NCBI GenBank assembly: GCA_965216105.1
Contig: OZ244147.1
Coordinates: 1,736,001-1,800,000 of the forward strand
Direction: 5' to 3'
From: JAALLB01 sp017643495
GTDB lineage: Bacteria; Pseudomonadota; Alphaproteobacteria; Rhizobiales; Rhizobiaceae
DNA length: 64,000 nucleotides
This document shows positions 43,124 to 51,432 of this stretch, piece by piece. Made by a program: the position numbers and the translations under genes. Position 1 is the stretch's first letter; every line of letters starts with the position of its first letter. The notes beneath the pieces were generated by a model. That model saw only the letters and a list, made by a program, of their open reading frames with translations, was not told the DNA's origin and ran no database searches.

Positions 43124-43978
43124 ATGAGTCGCATACAGCTGTATAACAGCAGCGCCCCCCTTGTTTTCGGCTTGCTGGCTTCGCTCTTACTTTTCTTTTC
43201 CATGATTCCGCAAAAGGCCAATGCGTGCGGCCCTGATACCGATTGTGTGATCGGTGAAAGGATTTACCGTATCCGCATGCCGGAAGGTCATGACGGTAGC
43301 AGCAGCGTCGGGGCTGTGTTTTTCATGCATGGCTATCGGGGCAGTGCCGCCGGGGTCATGCGCAATCGCAGTCTGGGAAAGGCTGTTTCTGACTTGGGAC
43401 TTGCGCTGGTAGCGCCAAAATCCGCCTTCGGAGACTGGGCGATCCCGGGATCGCCAAGCGGGCACGAGCCAGTAGAGCTAGAATATTTCGAGGCCGTGGT
43501 TGCCGATATCAGAAAGCGTTTCAACATTGATGCATCCCGCATGATGGCCAGCGGGTTTTCAGCAGGCGGGATGATGACCTGGAACCTGGCCTGCGACCGG
43601 GGAGGGCTGTTTGCAGCTTATGCGCCGATTGCCGGTACATTCTGGCAGCCGGTACCACAGCGCTGCGACAGCGCTCCGGTCAGCATCATTCATACGCATG
43701 GCACCAGCGACCGTGTGGTGCCTCTGGAGGGCAGGCCTATACAAAACACAAGGCAAGGCAATGTATACGAGGTCTTGTCTTTTTATTCAGCACTCGGGGA
43801 CTTCGGGGAACCGGAACAAGATCAGGTGGCTGATCCCGACCTTGCTTGCCGGGAACAGAAAAACCCGGCCGGACAAGTGCTCGAGTTATGTCTTCACCCT
43901 GGTGGGCACAGCATGCAGACCGCCTTTGTGAAAAGGGCCTGGGAGAAATTCGTGAAGCTGGGGATTATTCCGCAGTAG
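43124..43978 (+). CDS. Secreted esterase, polyhydroxybutyrate-depolymerase (LpqC) family
   Basis: 284 residues from MSRIQLYNSS at 43124. Signal segment 1-34 (FGLLASLLLFFSMIPQKANA), then a CGPDTDC pair of cysteines. Alpha/beta-hydrolase with nucleophile S146 in GFSAGG, D196 in THGTSDRVVP and H262 in HPGGHSM. FFMHGYRGSA forms the oxyanion region. Proteins of this type act on short polyhydroxyalkanoates, feruloyl esters or similar outside the cytoplasm. Convergent with the ABC operon, with a hairpin between them. Confidence 0.87.
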   Translation: MSRIQLYNSSAPLVFGLLASLLLFFSMIPQKANACGPDTDCVIGERIYRIRMPEGHDGSSSVGAVFFMHGYRGSAAGVMRNRSLGKAVSDLGLALVAPKSAFGDWAIPGSPSGHEPVELEYFEAVVADIRKRFNIDASRMMASGFSAGGMMTWNLACDRGGLFAAYAPIAGTFWQPVPQRCDSAPVSIIHTHGTSDRVVPLEGRPIQNTRQGNVYEVLSFYSALGDFGEPEQDQVADPDLACREQKNPAGQVLELCLHPGGHSMQTAFVKRAWEKFVKLGIIPQ

Positions 43979-43984
43979 AAACAT

Positions 43985-44012
43985 AAAACCCCCGGCGCAT
44001 GGCACCGGGGGT
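43985..44012 (-). terminator. Terminator of the ABC operon
   Basis: CCCCCGG (43989-43995) and CCGGGGG (44005-44011) form a seven-bp GC stem. On the leftward strand it is followed by TTTTAT, giving an intrinsic terminator for the ABC operon; it may also stop rightward readthrough from the esterase gene. Confidence 0.75.
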
Positions 44013-44037
44013 CAAGCTTGTGTGTTTGTGGCAAAAC

Positions 44038-45087
44038 CTAGCGATAGGTTTCAATACCCTTGTCGCCGGGCTCAGGACGCGCAATTGCCGCGATCATGTC
44101 ATCCAGTGTGACTGAACCGACCGGCTTGCCCTTGTCCGTGACAATTGCCGTTTTTGCCTTGGCGCTGCTGATAATCTGCAAAGCCTCCTCGACAACAACA
44201 TTTTTCTCGATCTTCGGACCTTTTGCCGGCGGCTTTCCGTGTGCCATCGAACCGACTTGCAGCACGCGCGCGCGGTTGATGTCCTGAATGAAGTCGCGAA
44301 CATAATCATCGGCTGGCTTCAACACGATTTCCTGTGGCGTTCCGGCCTGAACCATTCGCCCATCCCTCAGGATTGCAATGTTGTCGCCAATGCGAAGCGC
44401 TTCATCAAGATCATGGGTGATGAAGATGATCGTCTTGTGCAACTCTTCCTGAAGGTCAAGCATGACACTTTGCATGTCTGTGCGGATCAACGGGTCGAGC
44501 GCAGAAAACGCTTCGTCCATCAACAGGATTTCCGCGTCAGTTGCCAATGCCCTTGCCAGACCGACACGCTGCTGCATGCCACCTGAGAGCTGCGCCGGAT
44601 AGTGGTTTTCAAACCCGCTCAGACCGACCCGGTCAATCCACCTCTGGCTACGCTCCTTTGCTTCATCTTCAGGGATGTTCTGAACGGTCAACCCGTAAGC
44701 CGCATTTTCGGCGATGGTGCGGTGTGGCATCAGGGCAAACTTCTGGAACACCATCGATGCCTTTTTCTGCCGGAAATTGCGTAATGCCGTTTCGTTCATT
44801 TCCAGAACGTTTTCGCCATCGACAATCACTTCCCCGGCAGTTGGCTCGATCAACCTGTTGATATGCCTGATCAGGGTGGATTTGCCCGAGCCCGAGAGCC
44901 CCATCACCACCTGCACCTTCTTGGCAGGAATATCCAGGTTGATATCGTTCAGGCCAAGTACGTGTCCGTGCTGGTCCAGAAGATCGCTTTTTCCCATACC
45001 TTGCTGGACATGGGAAACCATGCTCTTGGGGTCAGGGCCGAAGATCTTGTAGAGGTTTTTGATCTGTACCTTGTAATCAGACACCAT
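44038..45087 (-). CDS. proV: Glycine betaine/proline-type ABC transporter ATP-binding protein
   Basis: 349 residues from ATG 45087, which has a perfect GGAGG upstream; the longer frame is inside the permease gene. Walker A GLSGSGKST, signature LSGGMQQRVGLARAL, Walker B ILLMDEAFSALDP and the H-loop ITHDLDEAL. After about residue 270 comes a CBS-like regulatory tail (VVVEEALQIISSAKAKTAIVTDKGKPVGSVTLDDMIAAI), typical of ProV/OpuAA, which in relatives senses ionic strength. It overlaps the permease gene by 11 bases. Confidence 0.92.
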   Translation of the reverse strand: MVSDYKVQIKNLYKIFGPDPKSMVSHVQQGMGKSDLLDQHGHVLGLNDINLDIPAKKVQVVMGLSGSGKSTLIRHINRLIEPTAGEVIVDGENVLEMNETALRNFRQKKASMVFQKFALMPHRTIAENAAYGLTVQNIPEDEAKERSQRWIDRVGLSGFENHYPAQLSGGMQQRVGLARALATDAEILLMDEAFSALDPLIRTDMQSVMLDLQEELHKTIIFITHDLDEALRIGDNIAILRDGRMVQAGTPQEIVLKPADDYVRDFIQDINRARVLQVGSMAHGKPPAKGPKIEKNVVVEEALQIISSAKAKTAIVTDKGKPVGSVTLDDMIAAIARPEPGDKGIETYR

Positions 45088-45967
45088 GGCCTCCTTCCCT
45101 GTGCTTCTGGAGCCGCTTGCCATAGGCTTGCGAAACCCGGTCGAAGATGATTGCCAGTGCCACGATTGCCATGCCGTTGAACAGGCCAAGTGCAAGATAC
45201 TGGTTATTCACGGCCCGCAATACAGGCGTGCCCAGTCCGGAGCCGCCAATCAGGGCAGCGATTACCACCATGGCCAACGCCATCATGATTGTCTGGTTGA
45301 CCCCTGCAAAAATGTTCGGCAGGGCGAGCGGTATCTGGACGCCCAGCAACCGTTGCCTGTAGCTGGCACCAAAGGAGTTTGCCGCTTCCAGAACATCTTC
45401 CTGAACAAGACGTATGCCGAGGTTTGTCAGGCGTACGATCGGCGGGATGGCATAGATCATCACAGCAATCAGGGCAGGGGCCTTGCCGATGCCAAGCAAC
45501 ATCACCACAGGGATGAGGTACACAAAGCTCGGAATCGTCTGCATGATGTCGAGAATTGGAGTGATAATGGCTTGTGCGCGGTCAGAGCGGGCCATTGCCA
45601 CACCAATGGGAATGCCAAATCCGATACATAGCAAAGTGGCTACTGATACCATGGCCATGGTGACCATTGTGTCTTCCCACATGTCCAGATATCCGATGAC
45701 GAGAAACGCGATCGCAGTTCCTGCAACCAGTTTCCAGCTGCGGGATGCCAGCCAGGCAAGTGCGCACACTATGATGATGATCAAAGGCCATGGCGTTGCG
45801 AGCAAGAGACGCTCAAACCACAGCAGGAACCATTTTAGCGGATCAAATAGTGACTCGATGAATTCACCGTTTGCCCGTGTGAAATCCCGGAACGTGCCGT
45901 CGATCGCCTTTTTGAGGTCACGAAGGTTGCCCGGGTCCATTGACGGAAACTCTGTCAGAAATGACAT
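45077..45967 (-). CDS. proW: Glycine betaine/proline-type ABC transporter permease
   Basis: 296 residues with about seven hydrophobic segments after an amphipathic N-terminus (DPLKWFLLWFERLLLATPWPL). The EAA loop reads EDVLEAANSFGASYRQRLLGVQIPLALPNIFAGVNQTIMMAL, the ProW/OpuAB form. It pairs with the ATPase that overlaps it and the binding protein upstream. An intrinsic terminator between binding-protein and permease genes should make it less abundant than the binding protein. Confidence 0.92.
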   Translation of the reverse strand: MSFLTEFPSMDPGNLRDLKKAIDGTFRDFTRANGEFIESLFDPLKWFLLWFERLLLATPWPLIIIIVCALAWLASRSWKLVAGTAIAFLVIGYLDMWEDTMVTMAMVSVATLLCIGFGIPIGVAMARSDRAQAIITPILDIMQTIPSFVYLIPVVMLLGIGKAPALIAVMIYAIPPIVRLTNLGIRLVQEDVLEAANSFGASYRQRLLGVQIPLALPNIFAGVNQTIMMALAMVVIAALIGGSGLGTPVLRAVNNQYLALGLFNGMAIVALAIIFDRVSQAYGKRLQKHREGGHGV

Positions 45968-46000
45968 TTTCCCCCTCCCTGCAATTTATTGTTATTGATT

Positions 46001-46034
46001 AAAAAAAACCCGCTGATGGTGTTTCAGCGGGTTT
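46001..46034 (-). terminator. Intra-operon terminator between proX-like and proW-like genes
   Basis: Read leftward, AAACCCGCTGA and TCAGCGGGTTT (46024-46034 with 46006-46016) form a perfect stem of 11 bp with a seven-base loop, and the T run continues to 46001. A canonical intrinsic terminator placed 9 bases after the binding-protein stop and 34 bases before the permease start, presumably leaky. Confidence 0.88.
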
Positions 46035-46042
46035 CTTGTGCC

Positions 46043-47071
46043 TTAGGCTGACTTTAGCGCAGCCTTTACTTTTTCGGCTACGTCAGGCGATACCCATTCC
46101 GTCCAGACGCTTTCATGCTGTTTCAGGAACTCGATAGTCGCATCTGCACCGGAGGCCTGCTCTTCACCCATGTAAACGAGCATTTCGTTCATGACCTTGC
46201 CGGGGAAAACGCGCTTGGAGAGGTATTCCTTGGCTTCTGAATCCTTGTTCATGAAAGATTCGGTGACCACGGTGCTTACTTCCGATTCTGTGTAGGAAGT
46301 AGCTTTCGGGTCGGCACAATCCTGCTCAGGCTTCACGATGCAGCCATCCCAGTTCTCTGAACCCGCCCACTCGGTTTCCCACTTGAGCAGTTGCAGATTG
46401 TACTTGCCGATAATGGCCGTTGGTGCCCAGTAATAGCCAAACCAAGGCTCGTCACGTTCCGCTGCCTTGGCAATGGAGCCGTCGAGACCGGCTGCTGAAC
46501 CCGGATCAACCAGTTTCCAGCCTTTTTCCTCCATGTCGAATGCACGGAAGAGGTTAGCGTTTGACAACTGGCAACCCCAGCCTGCAGGACAACCGATGAA
46601 TGCGCCCTTGGAAGGGTCTTCATCGTCCGGGAACAGATCTGGCCGCTCAAGGATTTTCTCAACGCTGTCGAGTTCCGGATGTTTTTTGGCGAATGCCGGT
46701 GTTACCCACCATCCTTCACCAAGATCCGTGATCGGTCCTTCAACGAGGACTTTCATCCGGCCTTCTTCAATGGCCTTGCCGAGAGGGTCGCGAACGGCGT
46801 TCACCCACAGTTCAGGGGCGATTTCCGGCCGGCCTTTTTCATTCATGGATGCGAAAATTTGTGTTGTTCCACCCTGAATGAGTTCGACATCACAATCGTA
46901 CCCGTTTTCAAGTATGAATTTGTCAACATTCGCCATCAGTTCGCCTGATGCCCAGTTGAATTCAGCAAGTGACACGCTGCCACAAGCTGCAAAAGCGGCA
47001 TTGGTTGTTGCTAGTGTAGGCGCAGAAAACGCTGCACTGGCCACAGCCATGCTCAATAGTAGTTTTTTCAT
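46043..47071 (-). CDS. proX: Glycine betaine-type ABC transporter substrate-binding protein
   Basis: 342 residues. Signal peptide 1-28 (LLSMAVASAAFSAPTLATTNAAFA), then ACGSVSLAEFNWASGELMANVDKFILENGYDCDVELIQGGTT, the OpuAC-fold opening. Tryptophans typical of the aromatic ligand cage occur in NWASGE, GEGWWVTPAF and WFGYYWAP. Cysteine pairs C157/C163-type (GCPAGWGC) may form a disulfide. Ligand is likely a quaternary amine such as glycine betaine, choline or proline betaine. The ribosome-binding region is an unusual run of AG repeats. Confidence 0.9.
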   Translation of the reverse strand: MKKLLLSMAVASAAFSAPTLATTNAAFAACGSVSLAEFNWASGELMANVDKFILENGYDCDVELIQGGTTQIFASMNEKGRPEIAPELWVNAVRDPLGKAIEEGRMKVLVEGPITDLGEGWWVTPAFAKKHPELDSVEKILERPDLFPDDEDPSKGAFIGCPAGWGCQLSNANLFRAFDMEEKGWKLVDPGSAAGLDGSIAKAAERDEPWFGYYWAPTAIIGKYNLQLLKWETEWAGSENWDGCIVKPEQDCADPKATSYTESEVSTVVTESFMNKDSEAKEYLSKRVFPGKVMNEMLVYMGEEQASGADATIEFLKQHESVWTEWVSPDVAEKVKAALKSA

Positions 47072-47073
47072 GT

Positions 47074-47087
47074 TCTCTCTCTCTCTC
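47074..47087 (-). repeat. (TC)7 dinucleotide repeat in the proX ribosome-binding region
   Basis: Seven TC units at 47074-47087, read leftward as GAGAGAGAGAGAGA ending two bases before the proX ATG. The run itself serves as the Shine-Dalgarno sequence. Slipped-strand changes in its length could alter translation. Confidence 0.7.
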
Positions 47088-47327
47088 CCGTTCGGGCTGG
47101 ATCACCCGGTCTTTGGTCTGCAGGCAGCTTACTCACACCACCTGTCGGTTGCGTTTGTCGCAACCGGAATATTTCACGCAGTGGAAAGGGCAGTTTACCC
47201 AGCCCGCCTGCATGAAAGTAAGCATAAGGCCTCAATTCCATTTATCAACGATCTGACAGAAATTTATCGGCTTTTTGCCTACATCCTCCTCTTTCGGGCC
47301 GATGCAATACGCCGCAGGGCCCGGACA

Positions 47328-48545
47328 TCAATTAGTTGTTTTGCCTGATTCCATGTCTCCTGCGTTTGCGCCCAAATATGCCGCAAACAGCAAAACAACC
47401 ATGCCAGCAAGGAAGAATGCGCCCGGAAAGTGGAACGGGGCAGCGGCAGAGGTGAAATAGGAAAAGCTTGCCGCAGACACGCCGGGGCCGGCGATGGCGG
47501 AAAGGCCCATAATGCCGGAAAATGCGCCCTGGAGGCGTCCCTGCTGGCGGGAATCAACTTGTCGTGAGGCCATTGCCTGGAGTGCCGGTTGGGCACATCC
47601 CCAACCCAGAATGTAAGGCACAATGCCGAAATAGCCGATCAGGCCGCTCGTGTTGAAGGCCAGAAAAAGATACATGACCGAGGCCGTGACAAAGCCGTAC
47701 ACAACGGTTTTGCGCTCACCCAGAATACGCAGGACGTGGCGCACCAGAAATCCCTGTGTAAAGACATAGCAAATGCCGACAATTGCCAGCGAGATACCCG
47801 CGTCCCTTACCGACCAGCCATATTGATGGCCCGTAAAAATGACCCAAATCGATTCCAGACCACGCTGACAGACCGTGACCAGCATCAGCGCAATGCCAAG
47901 AAACATCAGTACGCGGTTCCTGAATATCCAGAGGATCGAACTGAACGGGTTGGCGGGCAGGAAGTCACGGTTTTCCCGGGCTTCAGGGGGAAGGGATTCC
48001 TTGAGGAAAAAGAAGCCGAACATGGCATTCAGGATGGAAAAGGCTGCTGCACAGTAAAACGGGTAGCGAAGGTCCATCGCGCCCAGTACACCGCCCAGAA
48101 GTGGGCCAAGTGTAAAGCCGATGCCGAACGCTGCCCCGACCAGTCCGAAGCCCGCGCCGCGCTCTTCGGGGTGAACTGTGTCTGCCACATAGGCATTGGC
48201 AATTGACATGGTGGCGCCAAACACGCCCCCCAGGGCCCGGGCAATGAACATCCAGCCCAGATCGGTTGCAAAGGCCAGCAGTATGTTGTCCATGCCCAGC
48301 GCAAGCAGGGCAATCAGCATTACCGGCCGTCGGCCATAGCGGTCTGACAAGGCGCCAAGGAGCGGTGAAAACAAAAACTGCATCACGGAGAATATGACTG
48401 CCGTTGCCCCGTAGATGATTGCAATCTGTGATACCGATCCGCCGGAAAGTTCCTCGACCAGTCCGGGCAGCGTCGGCCAGACGAGACCGACCCCCATCAT
48501 GTTGATCATCACCGTGACAAGTACGATTGCAAAACCGGGGGTCAT
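47328..48545 (-). CDS. MFS transporter, TetA-like (12 helices)
   Basis: 405 residues, twelve hydrophobic segments. Motif A is LGALSDRYGRRPVMLIAL between helices 2 and 3; motif C, GLVGAAFGIGFTLGPLLGGVLG, is typical of drug/proton antiporters. The overall order resembles TetA and other TCR/Tet-type exporters, but nothing proves tetracycline as the substrate. It follows the phosphoribosyltransferase gene by 45 bases on the same strand and may be co-transcribed. Confidence 0.88.
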   Translation of the reverse strand: MTPGFAIVLVTVMINMMGVGLVWPTLPGLVEELSGGSVSQIAIIYGATAVIFSVMQFLFSPLLGALSDRYGRRPVMLIALLALGMDNILLAFATDLGWMFIARALGGVFGATMSIANAYVADTVHPEERGAGFGLVGAAFGIGFTLGPLLGGVLGAMDLRYPFYCAAAFSILNAMFGFFFLKESLPPEARENRDFLPANPFSSILWIFRNRVLMFLGIALMLVTVCQRGLESIWVIFTGHQYGWSVRDAGISLAIVGICYVFTQGFLVRHVLRILGERKTVVYGFVTASVMYLFLAFNTSGLIGYFGIVPYILGWGCAQPALQAMASRQVDSRQQGRLQGAFSGIMGLSAIAGPGVSAASFSYFTSAAAPFHFPGAFFLAGMVVLLFAAYLGANAGDMESGKTTN

Positions 48546-48590
48546 GACGGAATTCCTGTTTTTCCGGTATGCGGACCGGTCAGCGGGGTA

Positions 48591-49106
48591 TCAGCCGTCG
48601 CGTTTGCCGGAAATCGGCTCCACGTAGGAAAGATCCATGTCCCAGGGGAAGTAGATCCAAGTATCCTGGGAGACCTCTGTCACATAGGTGTCTACCGTCG
48701 GTTTGCCGGAAGGTTTGGCGTATACAGTCGCAAAATGGGCCTCTGGCAGCATTTCACGCACCTTGGCGGCGGTTGCCCCTGTGTCAGTCAGGTCATCAAT
48801 GACCAGCACATTCTTCCCGTTTCCCTCGCCTTCAAGAATTTCCCTGCTGATCTCCTTGAGGACGATAAGTTGACCCTGGTCCTTGTATTCGTGATAGGAG
48901 GCGACGCAAACGGTCTCGATTTTCCTGACACCCAGTTCACGGGCAATAATGGCAGAAGGCACCAGCCCCCCACGGGTTATGGAAATAACGGTTTCCCACT
49001 CGCCATTGGCATCTGCGATGCCGGCCAGACGCCAGGCCAGTGCCTTGCAGTCGCGGTGAAACTGGTCCCAGGATACAGGGAAGGCTTTGGGTGATGTTTC
49101 TGTCAT
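48591..49106 (-). CDS. gpt: Xanthine phosphoribosyltransferase
   Basis: 171 residues from MTETSPKAFPVSWDQFHRDCKALAWRL at 49106. The PRPP-binding motif is VLVIDDLTDTGATA and the pyrophosphate loop SITRGGLVP. This matches the Gpt type of rhizobia, converting xanthine and guanine to XMP and GMP for purine salvage. C-terminal IYFPWDMDLSYVEPISGKR is close to E. coli Gpt (W-E substitution in the DIWIxxPWE region). Cytoplasmic or membrane-associated. Divergent from the DinB-like gene. Confidence 0.92.
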   Translation of the reverse strand: MTETSPKAFPVSWDQFHRDCKALAWRLAGIADANGEWETVISITRGGLVPSAIIARELGVRKIETVCVASYHEYKDQGQLIVLKEISREILEGEGNGKNVLVIDDLTDTGATAAKVREMLPEAHFATVYAKPSGKPTVDTYVTEVSQDTWIYFPWDMDLSYVEPISGKRDG

Positions 49107-49168
49107 GCTATGTATCCGACGAGTTTGAAGTAGCCAGTGAATAGGGAAAAAGCCTTGTGAAGGCAAGA

Positions 49169-49672
49169 ATGATCAATCCGGCCTTTGTGGTCACGATGGC
49201 CAGATACAATATCTGGCAGAACAAAAGTCTGCTGGAAGCTGCGGATCAACTGGATGATGCAGCCAGAAAAGCGGACAGGGGGGCGTTTTTCGGTTCCATA
49301 CACGGGACGTTCAGCCATCTGTTGTGGGGAGACCGCATGTGGATGAGCCGTCTGGCTGGTCATCCGCCGCCGTCAGCAGGCAGTATTGGCGAATCTGCCT
49401 CGATGATTGAGGACTGGACAACCCTCAAGGAGGAACGCAACGCGACCGATGTTGCAATTGCAGAATGGGCAGAAAGCCTGCAGGAAACGGATCTGGACGA
49501 AGACCTGACCTGGTTTTCAGGGGCGACGGGGGCAGAAGTGACCAAGCCGGTAGCCCTGCTAGTTACCCACATGTTCAATCACCAGACCCATCACCGAGGC
49601 CAAATCCATGCGATGTTGACAGCTGCGGGTGTCAGGCCCGGTGCTACGGACCTGTTCATCATGCCTGACTGA
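49169..49672 (+). CDS. DinB family protein
   Basis: 167 residues from ATG 49169 (AAGG six bases upstream); a GTG start four codons earlier is possible. Four-helix DinB/YfiT-like fold with metal-binding histidines in HGTFSHLLWGDRMW and in HMFNHQTHHRGQIHAML. Members include bacillithiol and mycothiol transferases and many uncharacterised metal-dependent enzymes. The name comes from a DNA-damage-induced Bacillus gene, not from DNA polymerase IV. Role here unknown. Confidence 0.88.
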   Translation: MINPAFVVTMARYNIWQNKSLLEAADQLDDAARKADRGAFFGSIHGTFSHLLWGDRMWMSRLAGHPPPSAGSIGESASMIEDWTTLKEERNATDVAIAEWAESLQETDLDEDLTWFSGATGAEVTKPVALLVTHMFNHQTHHRGQIHAMLTAAGVRPGATDLFIMPD

Positions 49673-49686
49673 AGTGGGCGAAGCGG

Positions 49687-49866
49687 TTATTTTCCCGCTT
49701 TTTTGGTGGCGCTGGTTACCTTGTCGGCGGTAGTTGAAATCATGCTTTCGGATTTATCTCCGAGTGTGGCAACTGCCCCGATAATGGCAACAGCCATGAG
49801 GCCGACAAGTATCGCGTATTCGGTGGCAACAGAGCCTTTTTTGCCTGCTAGAAACCTGATCAGCAT
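49687..49866 (-). CDS. Flp family type IVb pilin
   Basis: 59 residues from MLIRFLAGKKG at 49866. The prepilin site is G11, followed by SVATEYAILVGLMAVAIIGAV; glutamate and tyrosine at +5 and +6 of the mature protein are exactly those needed by the prepilin peptidase and for pilus assembly. A hydrophobic helix and a lysine-rich tail follow. Flp pili are built by tad/cpa machinery for surface attachment, but no tad genes are in the window, so this is a stray pilin gene. Confidence 0.88.
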   Translation of the reverse strand: MLIRFLAGKKGSVATEYAILVGLMAVAIIGAVATLGDKSESMISTTADKVTSATKKAGK

Positions 49867-50021
49867 TGTCGGTCTTTCCAAAAGAGTTCAACAGATTGCC
49901 TTCAAAATAAGGCAATTCTGATAACAATCCCTTACCCGGAAATGGGAAAGACCACCGGTTTTCGGCGGTTTTGCAGGATATCCAGGAAAAAAGCGTGAAA
50001 TCTTTCCGATGGAAAGAAAAG

Positions 50022-50351
50022 TCAGGTTCCTGCCCGCGGGCCTGCAAGTATTATCGCTGCTCCCAAGAGACAGATCATCGTCCCAAGAATATCCCACCGG
50101 TCAGGACGGACATCCTCGACCAGCCAGAGCCAGGCGAGGGAGCTGGCGATGTATATACCGCCATAGGCAGCATAGGCGCGACCGGCAGCAGTGCTGTCTA
50201 TCAGGGTGAGCAGATAGGCAAACAGGCCAAGTGAGGCAATGCCCGGCAAGACCCACCAGAACGGCTTGTCGAGCCGCAACCATGCCCAGAATGCAAAACA
50301 TCCGGCGATTTCAGCAATTGCAGCACCAATGTAGATTGGGATGTTCAGCAT
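50022..50351 (-). CDS. ynfA: YnfA family membrane protein
   Basis: 109 residues with four hydrophobic helices. Family signature AEIAGCFAFWAWLRLDKPFWWVLPGIASLGLFAYLLTL and GRAYAAYGGIYIASSLAWLWLVE, then RPDRWDILGTMICLLGAAIIL. YnfA is related to small multidrug-resistance exporters and some members efflux cationic compounds. It lies 60 bases downstream of the CinA-N gene. Confidence 0.93.
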   Translation of the reverse strand: MLNIPIYIGAAIAEIAGCFAFWAWLRLDKPFWWVLPGIASLGLFAYLLTLIDSTAAGRAYAAYGGIYIASSLAWLWLVEDVRPDRWDILGTMICLLGAAIILAGPRAGT

Positions 50352-50411
50352 TGTTCATGATCCTGGGGCATGTTGGGGGCTGCGCCTGAGACAGTCGTGG
50401 TAACAGGAAAC

Positions 50412-51170
50412 TCAGGCAGTTCCGGATTTTTCCTTCAGTTCATCCAGCATGATTTTGACCGCCTCTGCTGCTGCTTCTATTGCCGTTTCCTCACGGCCGC
50501 GAACGACAATCTGTGTGGAAAAGTTCCTGCCATCAAATTTGGGATAGGAACCGATGGAGGTATGAGGATGGTCTGCCTGTATCTTTCCCAGCGGCTCGCC
50601 AATCGTGCCTTCACCAAAACCGCACTCCACCGCCCGCGACAGCATCGCCTGACCGCTGGGCAGGGTTTTGGCGACGTTTTCAAGCATTGCCTGAAACACC
50701 GACGGGACACCCGCCATGACGTGGACATTGCCAATGACAAAACCGGGGGCCTTTGAAACAGGGTTATCGATCAGACTGGCGCCATCAGGTATCCTTGCCA
50801 TGCGCTTGCGGGCGGAGGTGAATTCCATTTTCCGCTCCTCGTAATGGTCACCAAGGATTTTCATTGCGCGTGGGTCATGGTCGATATTGACGCCAAAAGC
50901 CTTCGCAATTGCATCCGCCGTGATGTCGTCGTGGGTGGGGCCTATGCCACCGGATGTGAACACCAGGTCATACCGTTCGCGCAGGGCATTGACGGCAGCC
51001 ACGATGTCATCTTCCTCGTCCGCAACAATACGAACTTCACGAAGGTCAATTCCCTGAAGGGTGAGGGCGCTTGCCAAATGCCCGATATTCTTGTCGCGCG
51101 TACGTCCTGAAAGAAGTTCGTCGCCAATCGCCAGCATGCCGGCGGTTACAATATCAGGAGTTTTGTTCAT
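50412..51170 (-). CDS. CinA N-terminal (MoaB/Mog) domain protein
   Basis: 252 residues from MNKTPDIVTAGMLAIGDELLSGRTRD at 51170; starts at 51185 or 51218 are in frame, and none has a ribosome-binding site. Residues 8-175 form the molybdopterin-binding MoaB/Mog fold with GDELLSGR, TSGGIGPTHDDITADAIAKAFG and VMAGVPSVFQAML. The C-terminal CinA deamidase domain is missing. Longer CinA proteins cleave ADP-ribose or deamidate NMN; short versions like this are common in alphaproteobacteria and labelled competence/damage-inducible protein A. Confidence 0.87.
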   Translation of the reverse strand: MNKTPDIVTAGMLAIGDELLSGRTRDKNIGHLASALTLQGIDLREVRIVADEEDDIVAAVNALRERYDLVFTSGGIGPTHDDITADAIAKAFGVNIDHDPRAMKILGDHYEERKMEFTSARKRMARIPDGASLIDNPVSKAPGFVIGNVHVMAGVPSVFQAMLENVAKTLPSGQAMLSRAVECGFGEGTIGEPLGKIQADHPHTSIGSYPKFDGRNFSTQIVVRGREETAIEAAAEAVKIMLDELKEKSGTA

Positions 51171-51255
51171 TGGGTTTCTGGCCATGTCTGACAGGTTGGG
51201 ACTTGATTGTCCGGTCAACGAAAATAATCCTAACCCCTTTCAGCCAAACATGAAA

Positions 51256-51340
51256 TGGTGCGACCGACGGGACTTGAACCCGTATGACCGAAGTCGGCAG
51301 ATTTTAAGTCTGCTGTGTATACCAATTCCACCACGGTCGC
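51256..51340 (-). tRNA. tRNA-Leu (anticodon UAA)
   Basis: Read leftward it is an 85-base class II tRNA including encoded CCA. Acceptor stem GCGACCG pairs with CGGTCGC, followed by discriminator A. The anticodon loop is CTTAAAA in CAGACTTAAAATCTG, anticodon TAA, reading UUA and UUG. A long variable arm (GCCGACTTCGGTC) and the T-loop GGTTCAAGTCC are present. It lies between cinA and phrB, on their strand. Confidence 0.97.
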
Positions 51341-51432
51341 CTGCGGTATGGACAAGGTCTGGCTAGCGGAGCAGGGGGGAACAATCAAGGTGAAACTTCC
51401 AAGGCAGCGAATATTACCCGGCACGCCCTGTC

